Shown: positions 16,029 to 25,019 of the stretch, in pieces
How the letters are laid out: every line of letters starts with the position of its first letter
Numbering within the stretch: position 1 is the stretch's first letter
Origin: Colivicinus sp963607765
GTDB taxonomy: Bacteria > Bacillota_I > Bacilli_A > Erysipelotrichales > Erysipelotrichaceae
Length of the DNA: 46,390 nucleotides
Direction: 5' to 3'
NCBI GenBank assembly: GCA_963607765.1
Contig: CAVDDT010000009.1
Span: forward strand, 1-46,390
The notes under the pieces: generated by a model
What the model was told of the DNA's origin: nothing
Databases searched by the model: none
Seen by the model: the letters and a program-made list of their open reading frames with translations, nothing else
Program-made: the position numbers and the translations under genes

Positions 16029-17372
16029 TTAACTAACAACCAATTTGGTCAAATCTTTTGCCCAAATGTAAGAATTAAACCTTTTCAAAGAAAAAATTAA
16101 TCGAATAACTTGTTCAATTTGAACAAGAAGAACAAGCAAAGCAATATCACTAATGCCACAATATGCTCCAATAAAGGCAAGTGGTAAGCCGATCATATAC
16201 ATAAAACCTGAATCATATAAATTAAGAATTTTAGAATCTCCTCCAGCCTTTAAAGTAGAGAAAATCATATATGTAAACATTCTAATAAATAATTTTAAGG
16301 CAAAAACATATAGAATGTTTCTGGCGTTATTATAAGTAGTAACATCACTAATATTAAAGAATTTCAAATAAATTCCTGCAAAGCCAATCATAATCAAAGA
16401 CATGATAATTCCAAGAATAAAGCCTGAGCCAAGTTGCCACTTAGATTCTTTAATAGCTTCATCGATTTTGCCTTCGCCAAGTTTAGTGCCAGCCATAATT
16501 GATACAGCGCTTCCATAGCCCCATATTGCAAAAGTAAACATATTGAATACTTGATTAGCAACATATATCGCATCCATTGCCCTAGTGCCAAGAAGACCAT
16601 ACGCCTTATTAAATAAAGACATACCGAAGCCAAAAAAAGATTCATTCACAATAATAGGCCAAGTAGTCTCTAAAACCGGCTTAATAAAGCCAAGATGTAA
16701 ATCAAACAGTTTGTTTGGAATAAAGAAATCAGGCTTGTCTTTAAATATTAAAATAATATAAATTAAGCAGGCAATGTTTTGAGAAAGAAGCGTGCCAATA
16801 GCAGCACCTCTAACCCCTATTTTGATTATGTATAAACAATAATAATTAACTATGACATTGATAATAGATGCGATAATTGAAATCACAAAAGGAAGACGCG
16901 TATTATGCATAGAACGATACATCGTTGAACAAGCATAAGCAATATACGCTGGAATTAATGACAATATATCAATTCTTAAGTATTCTAATGAATATTTAAT
17001 TATTTCTGCATCATTTAAATAAAATCTTAAAAGGCTTTCACCAAAAAAGAAAACCATCAAAACCCAAAATATGCAATTAGCCATAAGCAGTGTTAAACAA
17101 AGGCCAAATGTTCTTGCTAAATTATCTTTTTGATTAGCGCCAAAAAATTGAGCAGCATAAACAGCTATGCCACTCATAATTCCCCATCCTATCCCATCAG
17201 TTAATTGGATAATATTTCCAGCATTGCCAACAGCAGTAACCATGCCTATGCCAGACACCATAATCGTATCCACGATAGACATACATGATTGAAGCAAATT
17301 AGTTAAAGCCAAAGGAAGTGCAATAGTTAAAAGTGTCTTATAGTAATTCTTATCACCGATATACTTAGACAT
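16029..17372 (-). CDS. MATE family efflux transporter
   Basis: A 447-residue membrane protein with about twelve hydrophobic helices in two related halves. The LPLALTNLLQSCMSIVDTIMVSG start and the second-half WGYGSAVSIMAGTKLGEGKIDEAIKESKW segment are typical of the MATE/DinF family, which exports drugs or metabolites with Na+ or H+. Its ATG shares a base with the helicase stop (TAATG). Substrate unknown. It is the second gene of the helicase transcript. Confidence 0.92.
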   Translation of the reverse strand: MSKYIGDKNYYKTLLTIALPLALTNLLQSCMSIVDTIMVSGIGMVTAVGNAGNIIQLTDGIGWGIMSGIAVYAAQFFGANQKDNLARTFGLCLTLLMANCIFWVLMVFFFGESLLRFYLNDAEIIKYSLEYLRIDILSLIPAYIAYACSTMYRSMHNTRLPFVISIIASIINVIVNYYCLYIIKIGVRGAAIGTLLSQNIACLIYIILIFKDKPDFFIPNKLFDLHLGFIKPVLETTWPIIVNESFFGFGMSLFNKAYGLLGTRAMDAIYVANQVFNMFTFAIWGYGSAVSIMAGTKLGEGKIDEAIKESKWQLGSGFILGIIMSLIMIGFAGIYLKFFNISDVTTYNNARNILYVFALKLFIRMFTYMIFSTLKAGGDSKILNLYDSGFMYMIGLPLAFIGAYCGISDIALLVLLVQIEQVIRLIFSLKRFNSYIWAKDLTKLVVS

Positions 17373-18697
17373 TAGGCTTCTCTTTTCTCTCTAGCCTGTT
17401 GTTTGTATCTAGCAATCTTTTCCTCTTTTATCTTGCCTCTAATAAAATCTCTTCTTTGTTTTCTCTTGATTTCATCAATAGCTCTTTTTTTCTTCTTTTT
17501 ATAATTAGGCTTAACCTTCTCATTTTTCTTATAAAGAGTTTTGGCAATAGCCTTTTCAACTTCAGCATTATTATCAATTCTTCTTTTATATGTAGGCGAC
17601 TTGACATCCTTAAATTCACCGGATTTAACATCAACTGCTTTAAACTTAATATTATTGTTTTTTTCTAAAAATCTAATTGATTCAACATCCTCATCTTTGT
17701 ATAAAACATAACTAATGCCATCTTTTGTATTTCTGCCAGTTCTACCAGCTCTATGAATATAAAAATTAAGTTCTTTTGGCAAACCTAAAGAAATAACATG
17801 AGTTACTCCATCAATATCAATTCCTCTACTTGCAACATCACTGCAAACAACATAAGTAAATTCTTTGCTAGCTAATTGCTTTATAGCTTTTTGTCTTTGC
17901 CTATTTTCAAGACCACCATGAAGAAGTAATGTACGATAGCCATTATCAATTAAAGTTTGATAAGCTTCATCAGCCTCATCTTTTGTATTAGCAAATATTA
18001 AGCATACATAAGGATTAATTAAAGGCAATATTTCAAGTAACTTGTCTTTATATTCTTTATGCTTACAAGGAAGCAAATAATGTGTAATCTTTGGATCTCT
18101 TTTTTTATCATCTACTCTAATAACAGTAGGATTGTTTAAATATTTCTTAACAAACTTATCTAGTTCTTTTGGGAAAGTTGCCGAAAAACACATTACTTCT
18201 GGATTTTTTACCATATGTGAAAATACGGTATCAATATCCTCTAAAAAGCCATATTCAAGGGTCATATCGGCTTCATCAATGATAAACATTTGTACAAAAT
18301 CTACTCTAATAAGATTGTTTTTAAATAAGTCTTTAATTCTACCAGGAGTGCCAATAATAATATGTGGTGCCTTAGAGCCAAACTTATTTTTATCGGTTCC
18401 ACCGCTTAACAAAGCAATTCTTAAATCAGGCATAACTTCTTGCATGACTTTAGCGTTTTGATAAACTTGATAAGCAAGTTCTCTTGTAGGAAGTGAAATC
18501 AAAACTTGTGTCTTTTCACTAACAGGATTAATATTCTCACAAATTGGAATTAAATAAGCATGTGTTTTACCAGTTCCTGTTTTTGATAGAGCGATAACAT
18601 CCTTCTTAGAGTTTGCTAATTCTAAGACCTTCTTTTGAACATTTGTAAGTTCCTTAAATTTATTTAATTTTAAAAATTCTTCTGTTGTCTTTTTCAT
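17372..18697 (-). CDS. cshB: DEAD-box RNA helicase (CshB-like)
   Basis: A 441-residue helicase with all core motifs: Q motif, SKTGTGKT (Walker A), PTRELA, GTPGR, DEAD, SAT, and the second domain with SRGIDI and HRAGRTGR. A very basic tail (about 385-441, KVKPNYKKKKKRA onward) resembles CshB, a cold-adaptation and ribosome-assembly helicase of Bacillus. Its place next to ispH also fits the Bacillus yqfP-yqfR neighbourhood. No ribosome site; an extended -10 (TGATATAAT) stands 7 bases before the ATG. The family is certain; the CshB assignment is moderate. Confidence 0.9.
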   Translation of the reverse strand: MKKTTEEFLKLNKFKELTNVQKKVLELANSKKDVIALSKTGTGKTHAYLIPICENINPVSEKTQVLISLPTRELAYQVYQNAKVMQEVMPDLRIALLSGGTDKNKFGSKAPHIIIGTPGRIKDLFKNNLIRVDFVQMFIIDEADMTLEYGFLEDIDTVFSHMVKNPEVMCFSATFPKELDKFVKKYLNNPTVIRVDDKKRDPKITHYLLPCKHKEYKDKLLEILPLINPYVCLIFANTKDEADEAYQTLIDNGYRTLLLHGGLENRQRQKAIKQLASKEFTYVVCSDVASRGIDIDGVTHVISLGLPKELNFYIHRAGRTGRNTKDGISYVLYKDEDVESIRFLEKNNNIKFKAVDVKSGEFKDVKSPTYKRRIDNNAEVEKAIAKTLYKKNEKVKPNYKKKKKRAIDEIKRKQRRDFIRGKIKEEKIARYKQQAREKREA

Positions 18698-18704
18698 CTG
18701 TACA

Positions 18705-18710
18705 ATTATA
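18705..18710 (-). promoter_or_regulatory. cshB extended -10, leaderless layout
   Basis: Reverse-strand TATAAT preceded by TGA (extended -10 TGn), then TGTACAG and the ATG. It is divergent from the ispH box 8 bases away. Confidence 0.6.
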
Positions 18711-18718
18711 TCACATGA

Positions 18719-18724
18719 TAGAAT
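18719..18724 (+). promoter_or_regulatory. ispH extended -10
   Basis: TAGAAT preceded by TGA, then AAGGAC and the ATG of ispH. The 6-base spacer allows a leaderless start; AAGGA in the spacer could serve as a ribosome site only on a longer message. Confidence 0.5.
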
Positions 18725-18730
18725 AAGGAC

Positions 18731-19588
18731 ATGGAAATAAAAAGAATTGTTCCAAGTGGTTATTGCAAAGGTGTCGTTAATGCCATAAACATTGTTAAAG
18801 AAACTAGAGATAAATATCCCAATGAAAAAATTTATGTCTTAGGCATGATAGTTCATAATACTTTTGTGACCAAACAGCTTGATGAGCTTGGGATAATTAC
18901 TCTTGATGATTCAAACAAAACAAAAGAAGAGCTTTTGGATGAAATAAATAATGGCGTTGTGATTTTTACTGCACACGGGACTGCTGATAATATCAAACAG
19001 AAAGCACAAAATAAAGGACTAATTTGTGTTGATGCAGCATGTGTTGATGTTTTAAAAAATAAAGAAGTAGTAAAGGAATATCTAAAACAAGGATATGATG
19101 TTTTATACTTTGGTAAAAAAAGACATCCAGAAGCAGAAGCTATCCTTTCTTTAAGCAATAAGATACATCTAATAACGAATATCAATGATATAAACATATT
19201 AGACGTTAACAACGATAAACTCGTTATTACCAATCAAACAACAATGTCCTATTTAGAACTAAAAGAAATGTTTGAAAAGGCTAAAGAAAAATACCCTAAT
19301 ATCGTAATTGAAAAAGAAATATGTAACGCAACTTCAAGTAGACAAAAAGCAGTAAGCGAAATAAAGGATGGAGAAGTCTTATATGTTGTTGGCGATACAC
19401 GATCAAACAATACCACAAAATTAGCTACAATTGGTAAGCAAAACTTTAAGAAAGTATTTTTGATAAATAATAAAAACGAAATAAACACCGCTGATTTAAA
19501 CGGTGTTTCTAAGGTTTATGTTACAGCTGGAGCGAGTACTCCACCCATTTTAATAAACGAAGTAATTGATTATCTAACTACTTTCTAA
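18731..19588 (+). CDS. ispH: 4-hydroxy-3-methylbut-2-enyl diphosphate reductase
   Basis: Last enzyme of the MEP isoprenoid pathway; an iron-sulfur protein making IPP and DMAPP. The three cluster cysteines are in PSGYCKGVVNAI (C12), VDAACVDVL (near 97) and CNATSSRQKA (near 199). The HGT in FTAHGTADN and the TAGASTP loop bind substrate. 285 residues, full length. It is one of only four forward-strand genes; it diverges from cshB and its last 11 bases overlap the end of the convergent murJ-like gene. Confidence 0.95.
   Translation: MEIKRIVPSGYCKGVVNAINIVKETRDKYPNEKIYVLGMIVHNTFVTKQLDELGIITLDDSNKTKEELLDEINNGVVIFTAHGTADNIKQKAQNKGLICVDAACVDVLKNKEVVKEYLKQGYDVLYFGKKRHPEAEAILSLSNKIHLITNINDINILDVNNDKLVITNQTTMSYLELKEMFEKAKEKYPNIVIEKEICNATSSRQKAVSEIKDGEVLYVVGDTRSNNTTKLATIGKQNFKKVFLINNKNEINTADLNGVSKVYVTAGASTPPILINEVIDYLTTF
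19483..19508 (-). terminator. Possible terminator for the murJ-like transcript, inside ispH
   Basis: Perfect 8-base stem AAACACCG/CGGTGTTT with a 10-base loop. On the reverse strand it is followed by ATTTCGTTTTTATT, a broken T-run, about 70 bases beyond the murJ-like stop. It could end that transcript inside the antisense of ispH. Confidence 0.35.
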
Positions 19589-21209
19589 AGCGTTTTAAAA
19601 TTGCTTTTACAGAAGGAGTCTTAATATTGAATATTTGTTGAGGCAAGTTAAAGAATACACTAGCTTCATAGTAAATAAGAAGCATAAATATTCCACATAT
19701 GCTAAGTATTACAATATCAACAATTCTGCTTGTATATTCAAAACCAATTAATATATGGACAAACTTAACTGGTGCAATCATCAATAAAGAAGCAATAATG
19801 ATAAATAAGAATTTGCGCAATGTCAAAGTAAACTTAGTTCCAAAACATTTCTTTAGAATAAACATATAGGCAATAATAACAAATAGAGAACTAATCGCAG
19901 TAGAGAATGTCATGCCATTAGCACCATATATTCTAACTAAGATAAAGAATGTAACAAGTTTAACAAAGCAGCTTGCAAGAAGAGCTAAAGTAGCCTCTTT
20001 CTTTAATCTTAAAGTAATCATAATACTAGAGAAAATAGGCGCAATTGTATCGGTGAATGTAACAAGACAATACCATCTAAACAATTTAGCACCAACTTCT
20101 AAGTTATTGTTTCCATACATGATATAGTAAATGTCTTTGCCAAAAAACAAGAAGACACAAACAGCAGGAACTAATATATATAATACGGTTTCAATAAGTT
20201 GAATAATTTGATTGTTAAGTTTTTTAACATCTTGTTGTTCTAAAGACTCAGATAAATACGGTACAAGTCCTGCAGAAAAACCTAATGTTAATACTTGAGG
20301 AATACTAGATAGCTTATTGCAGTTAGCTAGCAAAATGCCCATCTCAAGTTTAGCTTGAGTAACATCCATTCCAGCCTTAGCAACAGTATCCATAAAGAAA
20401 GTAGAGTTAATAAGAGAACTTAAACTGCCTAAAAAAGATATTAATAAATAAGGAACGCTTAAAGAAATTAACTCTTGAAGTAAAAGATCTTTACTAACAG
20501 CCTTACTTTCTTGAGATTTAATCAATTGATTAATGTGCTTATCATCAGCCTTTGTTAGCCTTAAGAAAAAGATAATTGTAACAAACGCCGCAATACCTGC
20601 AGCAGCGATTGCCATATATATTGCATATATGGAATCAAAGTTCAAAATTCTTACAAATAGAAAGCCTAGGCCAATAATACAAGCTACTCTAACAAGTTGT
20701 TCTAACGCTTGGCTAGATCCATATAAATCCAAACGTTTTAAGCCTTGATAATAACCTCTTATAGCGCTTAAAAAAGGCACTAATATTACAGCTACTAAAA
20801 GTATTAAGAAAATATTTTGCAAGTGAGTAATATCTTCCACACTTGCACCAGAGCCCATTGATTGTCTAGCCAAAGGTCCAGATAAAAATAAGAAACCTAA
20901 AGCAACAATAAAAGTTAAGCCCATAACAATGGAAATACCCATTTTTTTAATCAAAAGAACAGTCTTATAGTCTTTTTTTGCATAATATCTTGATACTAAA
21001 GCTGCAATAGCAAAAGGAATGCCTGCACTAGAAATCTTTAATAGAAGATCATAATAAGTGTAGGCAATCGAATAAAAGGCCATGTTTTCTTCACCAGCTA
21101 AAGAACTTAGAGGAGAATAATACAAAAGGCCTAAAGCTTTAGATATAAATATACCAAAAGAAGATGTTAAGGCTGCAATCATTAAAGACTGTTTTCTTTT
21201 TTTAGCCAT
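19578..21209 (-). CDS. MurJ/Wzx-type polysaccharide flippase
   Basis: A 543-residue membrane protein with about fourteen helices and the MviN/RfbX family start SFGIFISKALGLLYYSPLSSLAG. Positive residues lie in early helices (RYYAKKDYKT, IRGYYQGLKRLD). Firmicute members of this type (YtgP, SpoVB) flip lipid II or other undecaprenyl-linked units. The AGGAG ribosome site suits the second in-frame ATG at 21209 rather than the ATG 6 bases earlier. It overlaps the lipoprotein gene by 8 bases. Lipid II flippase is the most likely role because murC and alr are close, but a teichoic or exopolysaccharide flippase cannot be excluded. Confidence 0.85.
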   Translation of the reverse strand: MAKKRKQSLMIAALTSSFGIFISKALGLLYYSPLSSLAGEENMAFYSIAYTYYDLLLKISSAGIPFAIAALVSRYYAKKDYKTVLLIKKMGISIVMGLTFIVALGFLFLSGPLARQSMGSGASVEDITHLQNIFLILLVAVILVPFLSAIRGYYQGLKRLDLYGSSQALEQLVRVACIIGLGFLFVRILNFDSIYAIYMAIAAAGIAAFVTIIFFLRLTKADDKHINQLIKSQESKAVSKDLLLQELISLSVPYLLISFLGSLSSLINSTFFMDTVAKAGMDVTQAKLEMGILLANCNKLSSIPQVLTLGFSAGLVPYLSESLEQQDVKKLNNQIIQLIETVLYILVPAVCVFLFFGKDIYYIMYGNNNLEVGAKLFRWYCLVTFTDTIAPIFSSIMITLRLKKEATLALLASCFVKLVTFFILVRIYGANGMTFSTAISSLFVIIAYMFILKKCFGTKFTLTLRKFLFIIIASLLMIAPVKFVHILIGFEYTSRIVDIVILSICGIFMLLIYYEASVFFNLPQQIFNIKTPSVKAILKRFRK

Positions 21210-21705
21210 TTTCATCTCCTAAAGTCAATTTAAAAAATTCACGATTTGTGACACTTAAATCTTTATTATGCCAAGTAACCATTAGATATAAAGTGGGATT
21301 TTCACTACTTGATACACCAGAAATCGAAACACCCTTTACAAAGCCCTTTTCAGTATAAACTTGATTAGGAATTAAAGAATATTCTATATCTTCAAAAAGG
21401 CCTATATTAGCAGCCATATTGCTTGAATAATCAACGTCGCTTTCAATAGCTATAGCCTCTATGCCGTACATTGCAACCTTGGCATTATCGATAGTTATAT
21501 AAAAACGATAGCCATCATCAATCTTCGCTACTTCATAGCTAATATCATAGTATTCACTAGAAGATTTAAAATCAGTTCTTGACTCAAGCTGATTAATCAT
21601 CTCCTTATATCTTTCGTTAGCACTTGGATCAATTGTTTCTTCGCTTTTCTCACAACCCGTTAGCAAGCAAAGAAACATTAAACTAGCCAAAATAAACTTC
21701 TTCAT
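21202..21705 (-). CDS. Predicted lipoprotein of unknown function
   Basis: A 167-residue protein with a lipoprotein signal: MKKFILASLMFLCLLTGC, with the lipobox cysteine at 18. The mature part is mainly beta-strand-like, with alternating hydrophobic residues, and shows no motif I can name. It is coupled on both sides: its ATG shares a base with the tyrS stop and its end overlaps the murJ-like start. That position between tyrS and a flippase suggests an envelope role, but this is only context. Confidence 0.82.
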   Translation of the reverse strand: MKKFILASLMFLCLLTGCEKSEETIDPSANERYKEMINQLESRTDFKSSSEYYDISYEVAKIDDGYRFYITIDNAKVAMYGIEAIAIESDVDYSSNMAANIGLFEDIEYSLIPNQVYTEKGFVKGVSISGVSSSENPTLYLMVTWHNKDLSVTNREFFKLTLGDENG

Positions 21706-22931
21706 TAATTAAAATTTACTGCGTAATAGAATTTCTTACCTTTTTTAATAATACTTAATTCGTTATTAAACGCATCTTCCCTGTTTAAAACAAAATTTAA
21801 ATCATTAACCTTCTCACCGTTAACCGAAATAGAATTGCCAGTAATTAAATCCCTAGCTTCTCTTTTAGAGTTACATACACCAATTGAAATAAGCGCATCA
21901 ATTAGTGGCGTTCCAGAATCGATAACAGCCTTATCTAAATCAGCAGTTGCATCCTTTAATTGTTGAATATTAAGATCTCTTATATCACCTTTAAAAAATA
22001 CTTCTGCAATTTTAACTGCATTCTCATAAGCTTCCTTGCCATGAATAAAAGTAATAACTTCTTTAGCTAAAGCCTTATGTGCTAAACGCAAATGTGGTTC
22101 TTCTTTGTTTGATTTTTCAAGTTCTTCGATTTCTTCTTTACTTAAGAAAGTTAAGAACTTTAAATAATCGATAACTTTTTCATCCTCAGAATTGATAAAA
22201 AATTGATACATTTCATAAGGACTAGTCTTATTAGCATCTAGCCAAATAGCCTTGCCGTTAGTTTTACCAAATTTAGAGCCGTCAGACTTCGTTAAAAGAG
22301 GCATTGTAAAACCATAAGCTTCTTTTCCAAGTTTCTTTCTGATTAATTCAATACCAGCAGTAATATTACCCCATTGGTCTTGTCCAGCAACTTGTAAAGA
22401 TACACCTTCATTTTCATATAGATGCAAGAAATCATACGCTTGCATAAGCATGTAAGAAAATTCGGTATAAGTAATGCCATCATCTAATCTTCTTTTAATA
22501 ATATCTTTATTAAGCATGTAGTTTATATTGAAAAACTTACCTACATCTCTTAAAAATTCAATATAAGAAAATTCCTTTAGCCAATCATAGTTATTAACTA
22601 CTTTAAAGCCAAATAATTTGCTAGCTTGATTAGCTAAACAATTAAAGTTATGATCAACCTCTTCTTTAGTAATCATTGGTCTTTCGCTATCTGGCTTAGG
22701 ATCGCCAATTAAACCGGTTCCACCACCAACAAGTAATACTGGATTATGTCCAGCATCTTTTAGTCTTTTAGAAATTAAAAAACTTGAAAAGTGACCAATA
22801 TGTAAAGAGTCACCAGTAGGATCGGTACCAATATAAAAGGTCATACCACCTGCATTTAATTTTTCTCTAAGTTCAGGAGAAGAGCAATCTTTAATAAGAC
22901 CTCTCCACTCTAATTCTTCATATATACCCAT
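21705..22931 (-). CDS. tyrS: Tyrosyl-tRNA synthetase
   Basis: Class I synthetase, 408 residues. The HIGH motif is HIGH in GDSLHIGHFSSFL; the KMSKS loop is KFGKT in SDGSKFGKTNGKA; the C-terminal S4 domain spans about 340-405 (SKREARDLITGNSISVNG). It overlaps the LacI-type gene by one base. No T-box leader is possible, because the upstream gene abuts it; tyrosine control, if any, would act further upstream. Confidence 0.97.
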   Translation of the reverse strand: MGIYEELEWRGLIKDCSSPELREKLNAGGMTFYIGTDPTGDSLHIGHFSSFLISKRLKDAGHNPVLLVGGGTGLIGDPKPDSERPMITKEEVDHNFNCLANQASKLFGFKVVNNYDWLKEFSYIEFLRDVGKFFNINYMLNKDIIKRRLDDGITYTEFSYMLMQAYDFLHLYENEGVSLQVAGQDQWGNITAGIELIRKKLGKEAYGFTMPLLTKSDGSKFGKTNGKAIWLDANKTSPYEMYQFFINSEDEKVIDYLKFLTFLSKEEIEELEKSNKEEPHLRLAHKALAKEVITFIHGKEAYENAVKIAEVFFKGDIRDLNIQQLKDATADLDKAVIDSGTPLIDALISIGVCNSKREARDLITGNSISVNGEKVNDLNFVLNREDAFNNELSIIKKGKKFYYAVNFN

Positions 22932-23920
22932 TATTTCGTAGTCTTTCTTTCTTGATAAATATAGCCTAAAACCTTTTGCTTATCTTCAACTTTTTCATTC
23001 TTAAGCATCTTAGTAAGAAGACGCATTGAAACAGCACCCAAATCATAGCTTGGAACTTCAAAAGCAGAAATTTCAGGTCTTACCATTGATAAATACTTTG
23101 TATCATTTAAACAAATGATTTCCATCTCTTCAGGAACCTTAACGCCATTTTCTTTGCAAGCATTTAAGCAAGCTAATGCTTGAGAATCTCTATCACAAAT
23201 TAATAAATTATGACGATGATTTTTAAAGTAGCCTTTTAAGAATTTATAAGTTGAAAGTTCATCATTAGAAAATTCAAGGTAACCATTAAAGTTAAGGTTA
23301 TGATCCTTGTAGCATCTTTTAGCTCCCTCGATCATTTCCTTAGTCATGTTTTTGTTACGTCTATCTTCTAGAATGACGATATCTTTTAACCCTTTGTTTA
23401 ATCTTTCATCAATGCATTCATATACTGCCTTAGCATAATCTACACATACCGAACAAATAGAATCAGTAATAACTCTATCATTAACCACAACAACAGGAAT
23501 ATTAAAAGAATCTAATTCCTTAGTTGCATCTTCTAATTCTTTATTGCAGTAAATAATAGCGCCATCAACATGTGATTTAATCACGTCATCTACAACCTCT
23601 TGCATATTAGTAATACCTTGGGTAATAGCGTGTAGATATATGTTATAGTCATAGACCTTAGCAACATCGCATAAACCATTGATCAACTGGCCTGTACTAG
23701 TGATAGATTCCTCTGGAAAGATTAAACCAATGGTAGTAGTTCTTTGCAATGCTAAACCTTGGGCAATAGCGTTTGGCTTATAACCCAAGGTTTTAATTGC
23801 ATCTTCAACTTTTGTTTTTGTTGCTTGCTTAACAACATCTGAACCGTTCATTACCCTAGATACGGTAGCAAGAGAAACATTTGCTTGTCTAGCTACATCG
23901 TAAATAGTTACACGTTTCAT
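22931..23920 (-). CDS. ccpA: LacI-family regulator, probably catabolite control protein CcpA
   Basis: A 329-residue regulator with an N-terminal LacI helix-turn-helix (TIYDVARQANVSLATVSRVMNG) and a hinge helix (YKPNAIAQGLALQRTTTIGL), then a periplasmic-binding-like domain. Gene order murC-ytxG-ytxH-ccpA here matches the Bacillus region, which is the main reason to choose CcpA over a local sugar repressor. CcpA binds HPr-Ser46-P and cre sites. I found no convincing cre box at the sugar operon promoter. Ribosome site AAGGACT. It shares a transcript with tyrS and the ytxGH-like genes. Confidence 0.78.
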   Translation of the reverse strand: MKRVTIYDVARQANVSLATVSRVMNGSDVVKQATKTKVEDAIKTLGYKPNAIAQGLALQRTTTIGLIFPEESITSTGQLINGLCDVAKVYDYNIYLHAITQGITNMQEVVDDVIKSHVDGAIIYCNKELEDATKELDSFNIPVVVVNDRVITDSICSVCVDYAKAVYECIDERLNKGLKDIVILEDRRNKNMTKEMIEGAKRCYKDHNLNFNGYLEFSNDELSTYKFLKGYFKNHRHNLLICDRDSQALACLNACKENGVKVPEEMEIICLNDTKYLSMVRPEISAFEVPSYDLGAVSMRLLTKMLKNEKVEDKQKVLGYIYQERKTTK

Positions 23921-23922
23921 AA

Positions 23923-24537
23923 TTAGTCCTTATTTTCTTTATTCTCTTCTTCTTTATTTTCTGGCTTTAACCAATTCTTTAAAGCAGCAACAGCTTTTTC
24001 TGCAACATCAATTGTTACGTCCTTAGCTTTTTCAATATTCTCATGAACTTCAGGCTTATTTAGATAATCTTCAACACCCTTTTTAGCCTTTTCATAAGTA
24101 TCGCTAACACTATCAGCAACCTTCTTAACATTTTCATTTGCCATAATAGACTCAACAGTAGAATTATATGTTTCAGAAATCTTTTCGCCAGCTTCCTTAG
24201 CATAATCACTTACTGTACTTACAGTCTTTTGAACATTTTCATTAGCTTTGAATTCGTTATACATCTTGCTAGCACCATCGCTTAAGTCCTTAGCTTTAGC
24301 CTTAACAAAATCTAAAGTCTTCTTAACTTCTTCAGGATCAGTAGCTTGAGAATATAAATCTTTAAGTTTATCAATAGCCTTATTTAAAACTTCAACAGAC
24401 TTTTCCTTTACTTCTACAGCCTTGTCTTTTAAATCACCATCAACTTCTTCAGCACCTTGAGAAATTTCTTCGATTTTCTTCTTCATTTCCTCAACTGTTT
24501 CATCGATTTGTTCTTCAATCTTCTTTTCTTCAGCCAT
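23923..24537 (-). CDS. YtxH-like helical repeat protein
   Basis: A 204-residue, very charged protein without signal peptide or membrane helix. Nearly the whole sequence predicts as amphipathic helix. Three related segments begin near residues 99 (NENVQKTV), 134 (NENVKKVA) and 166 (ENIEKAKD), each running into K-E-T-Y or A-E-K-A helices, a period of about 32-35. This style resembles LEA/YtxH stress proteins. Its position between a DUF948 protein and CcpA matches ytxH in Bacillus, but the membrane segment of true YtxH is missing. Function unknown; it may coat membranes or stabilise proteins in stress. Confidence 0.72.
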   Translation of the reverse strand: MAEEKKIEEQIDETVEEMKKKIEEISQGAEEVDGDLKDKAVEVKEKSVEVLNKAIDKLKDLYSQATDPEEVKKTLDFVKAKAKDLSDGASKMYNEFKANENVQKTVSTVSDYAKEAGEKISETYNSTVESIMANENVKKVADSVSDTYEKAKKGVEDYLNKPEVHENIEKAKDVTIDVAEKAVAALKNWLKPENKEEENKENKD

Positions 24538-24539
24538 TT

Positions 24540-24950
24540 TTATTCTCCTTTATTATTTAAAATATCGTCTAAGTTAACTTCCTTAAGTTCCTCTGGCTCA
24601 CCAACATTTTTGTTTTCACCATTAGAAACTTTAGACAGTGCATCTGATACTTTTCCTTTAATTGCACCAACATTTTTAGATACATATTCCTTGGTATCAT
24701 CAATAGCTTTAACTGTAGCGTCGCAAGCCTTATCGATGTTTAAAGAAACCTTTACAGCAGTATCAACTGGAGTTTGAATCTTTGTTAGAGTTTCTTCAAC
24801 TTTCCCAATTGAGCCATGTGTTTTATTGATTGTAACTTCAATCGAACCTAATAATTTAATAAGTTTGATTAACACAAACATCAACAATACCAACACAATT
24901 AAGCCAACAATTGGCAATAATTCACTAAAAAAGTTTGAAACATCTATCAT
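24540..24950 (-). CDS. DUF948 (YtxG-like) membrane protein
   Basis: One N-terminal membrane helix (about residues 10-32, LLPIVGLIVLVLLMFVLIKLIKLL) and a soluble helical tail with a V-x-K-T-x-T repeat character, as in DUF948 general stress proteins. 136 residues from the ATG at 24950; the AGG-type ribosome site rules out the TTG two codons upstream. The tail ends in an acidic stretch. It heads the ytxG-ytxH-ccpA-tyrS transcript and stands downstream of murC as in Bacillus. Confidence 0.82.
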   Translation of the reverse strand: MIDVSNFFSELLPIVGLIVLVLLMFVLIKLIKLLGSIEVTINKTHGSIGKVEETLTKIQTPVDTAVKVSLNIDKACDATVKAIDDTKEYVSKNVGAIKGKVSDALSKVSNGENKNVGEPEELKEVNLDDILNNKGE

Positions 24951-24970
24951 ATTCAATACCTCGCTTTATT

Positions 24971-24999
24971 ATTTTATATAATAATGAAAATATTTTCAA
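24971..24999 (-). promoter_or_regulatory. Promoter of the ytxG-ytxH-ccpA-tyrS transcript
   Basis: Reverse-strand TTGAAA (24994-24999), 17-base spacer, TAAAAT (24971-24976), 20 bases before the ytxG-like ATG, which has a GAGG ribosome site. It lies in the 69-base gap after murC; no clear terminator is seen there. Confidence 0.6.
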
Positions 25000-25019
25000 T
25001 ACACTTGTAAGCCCTAACA

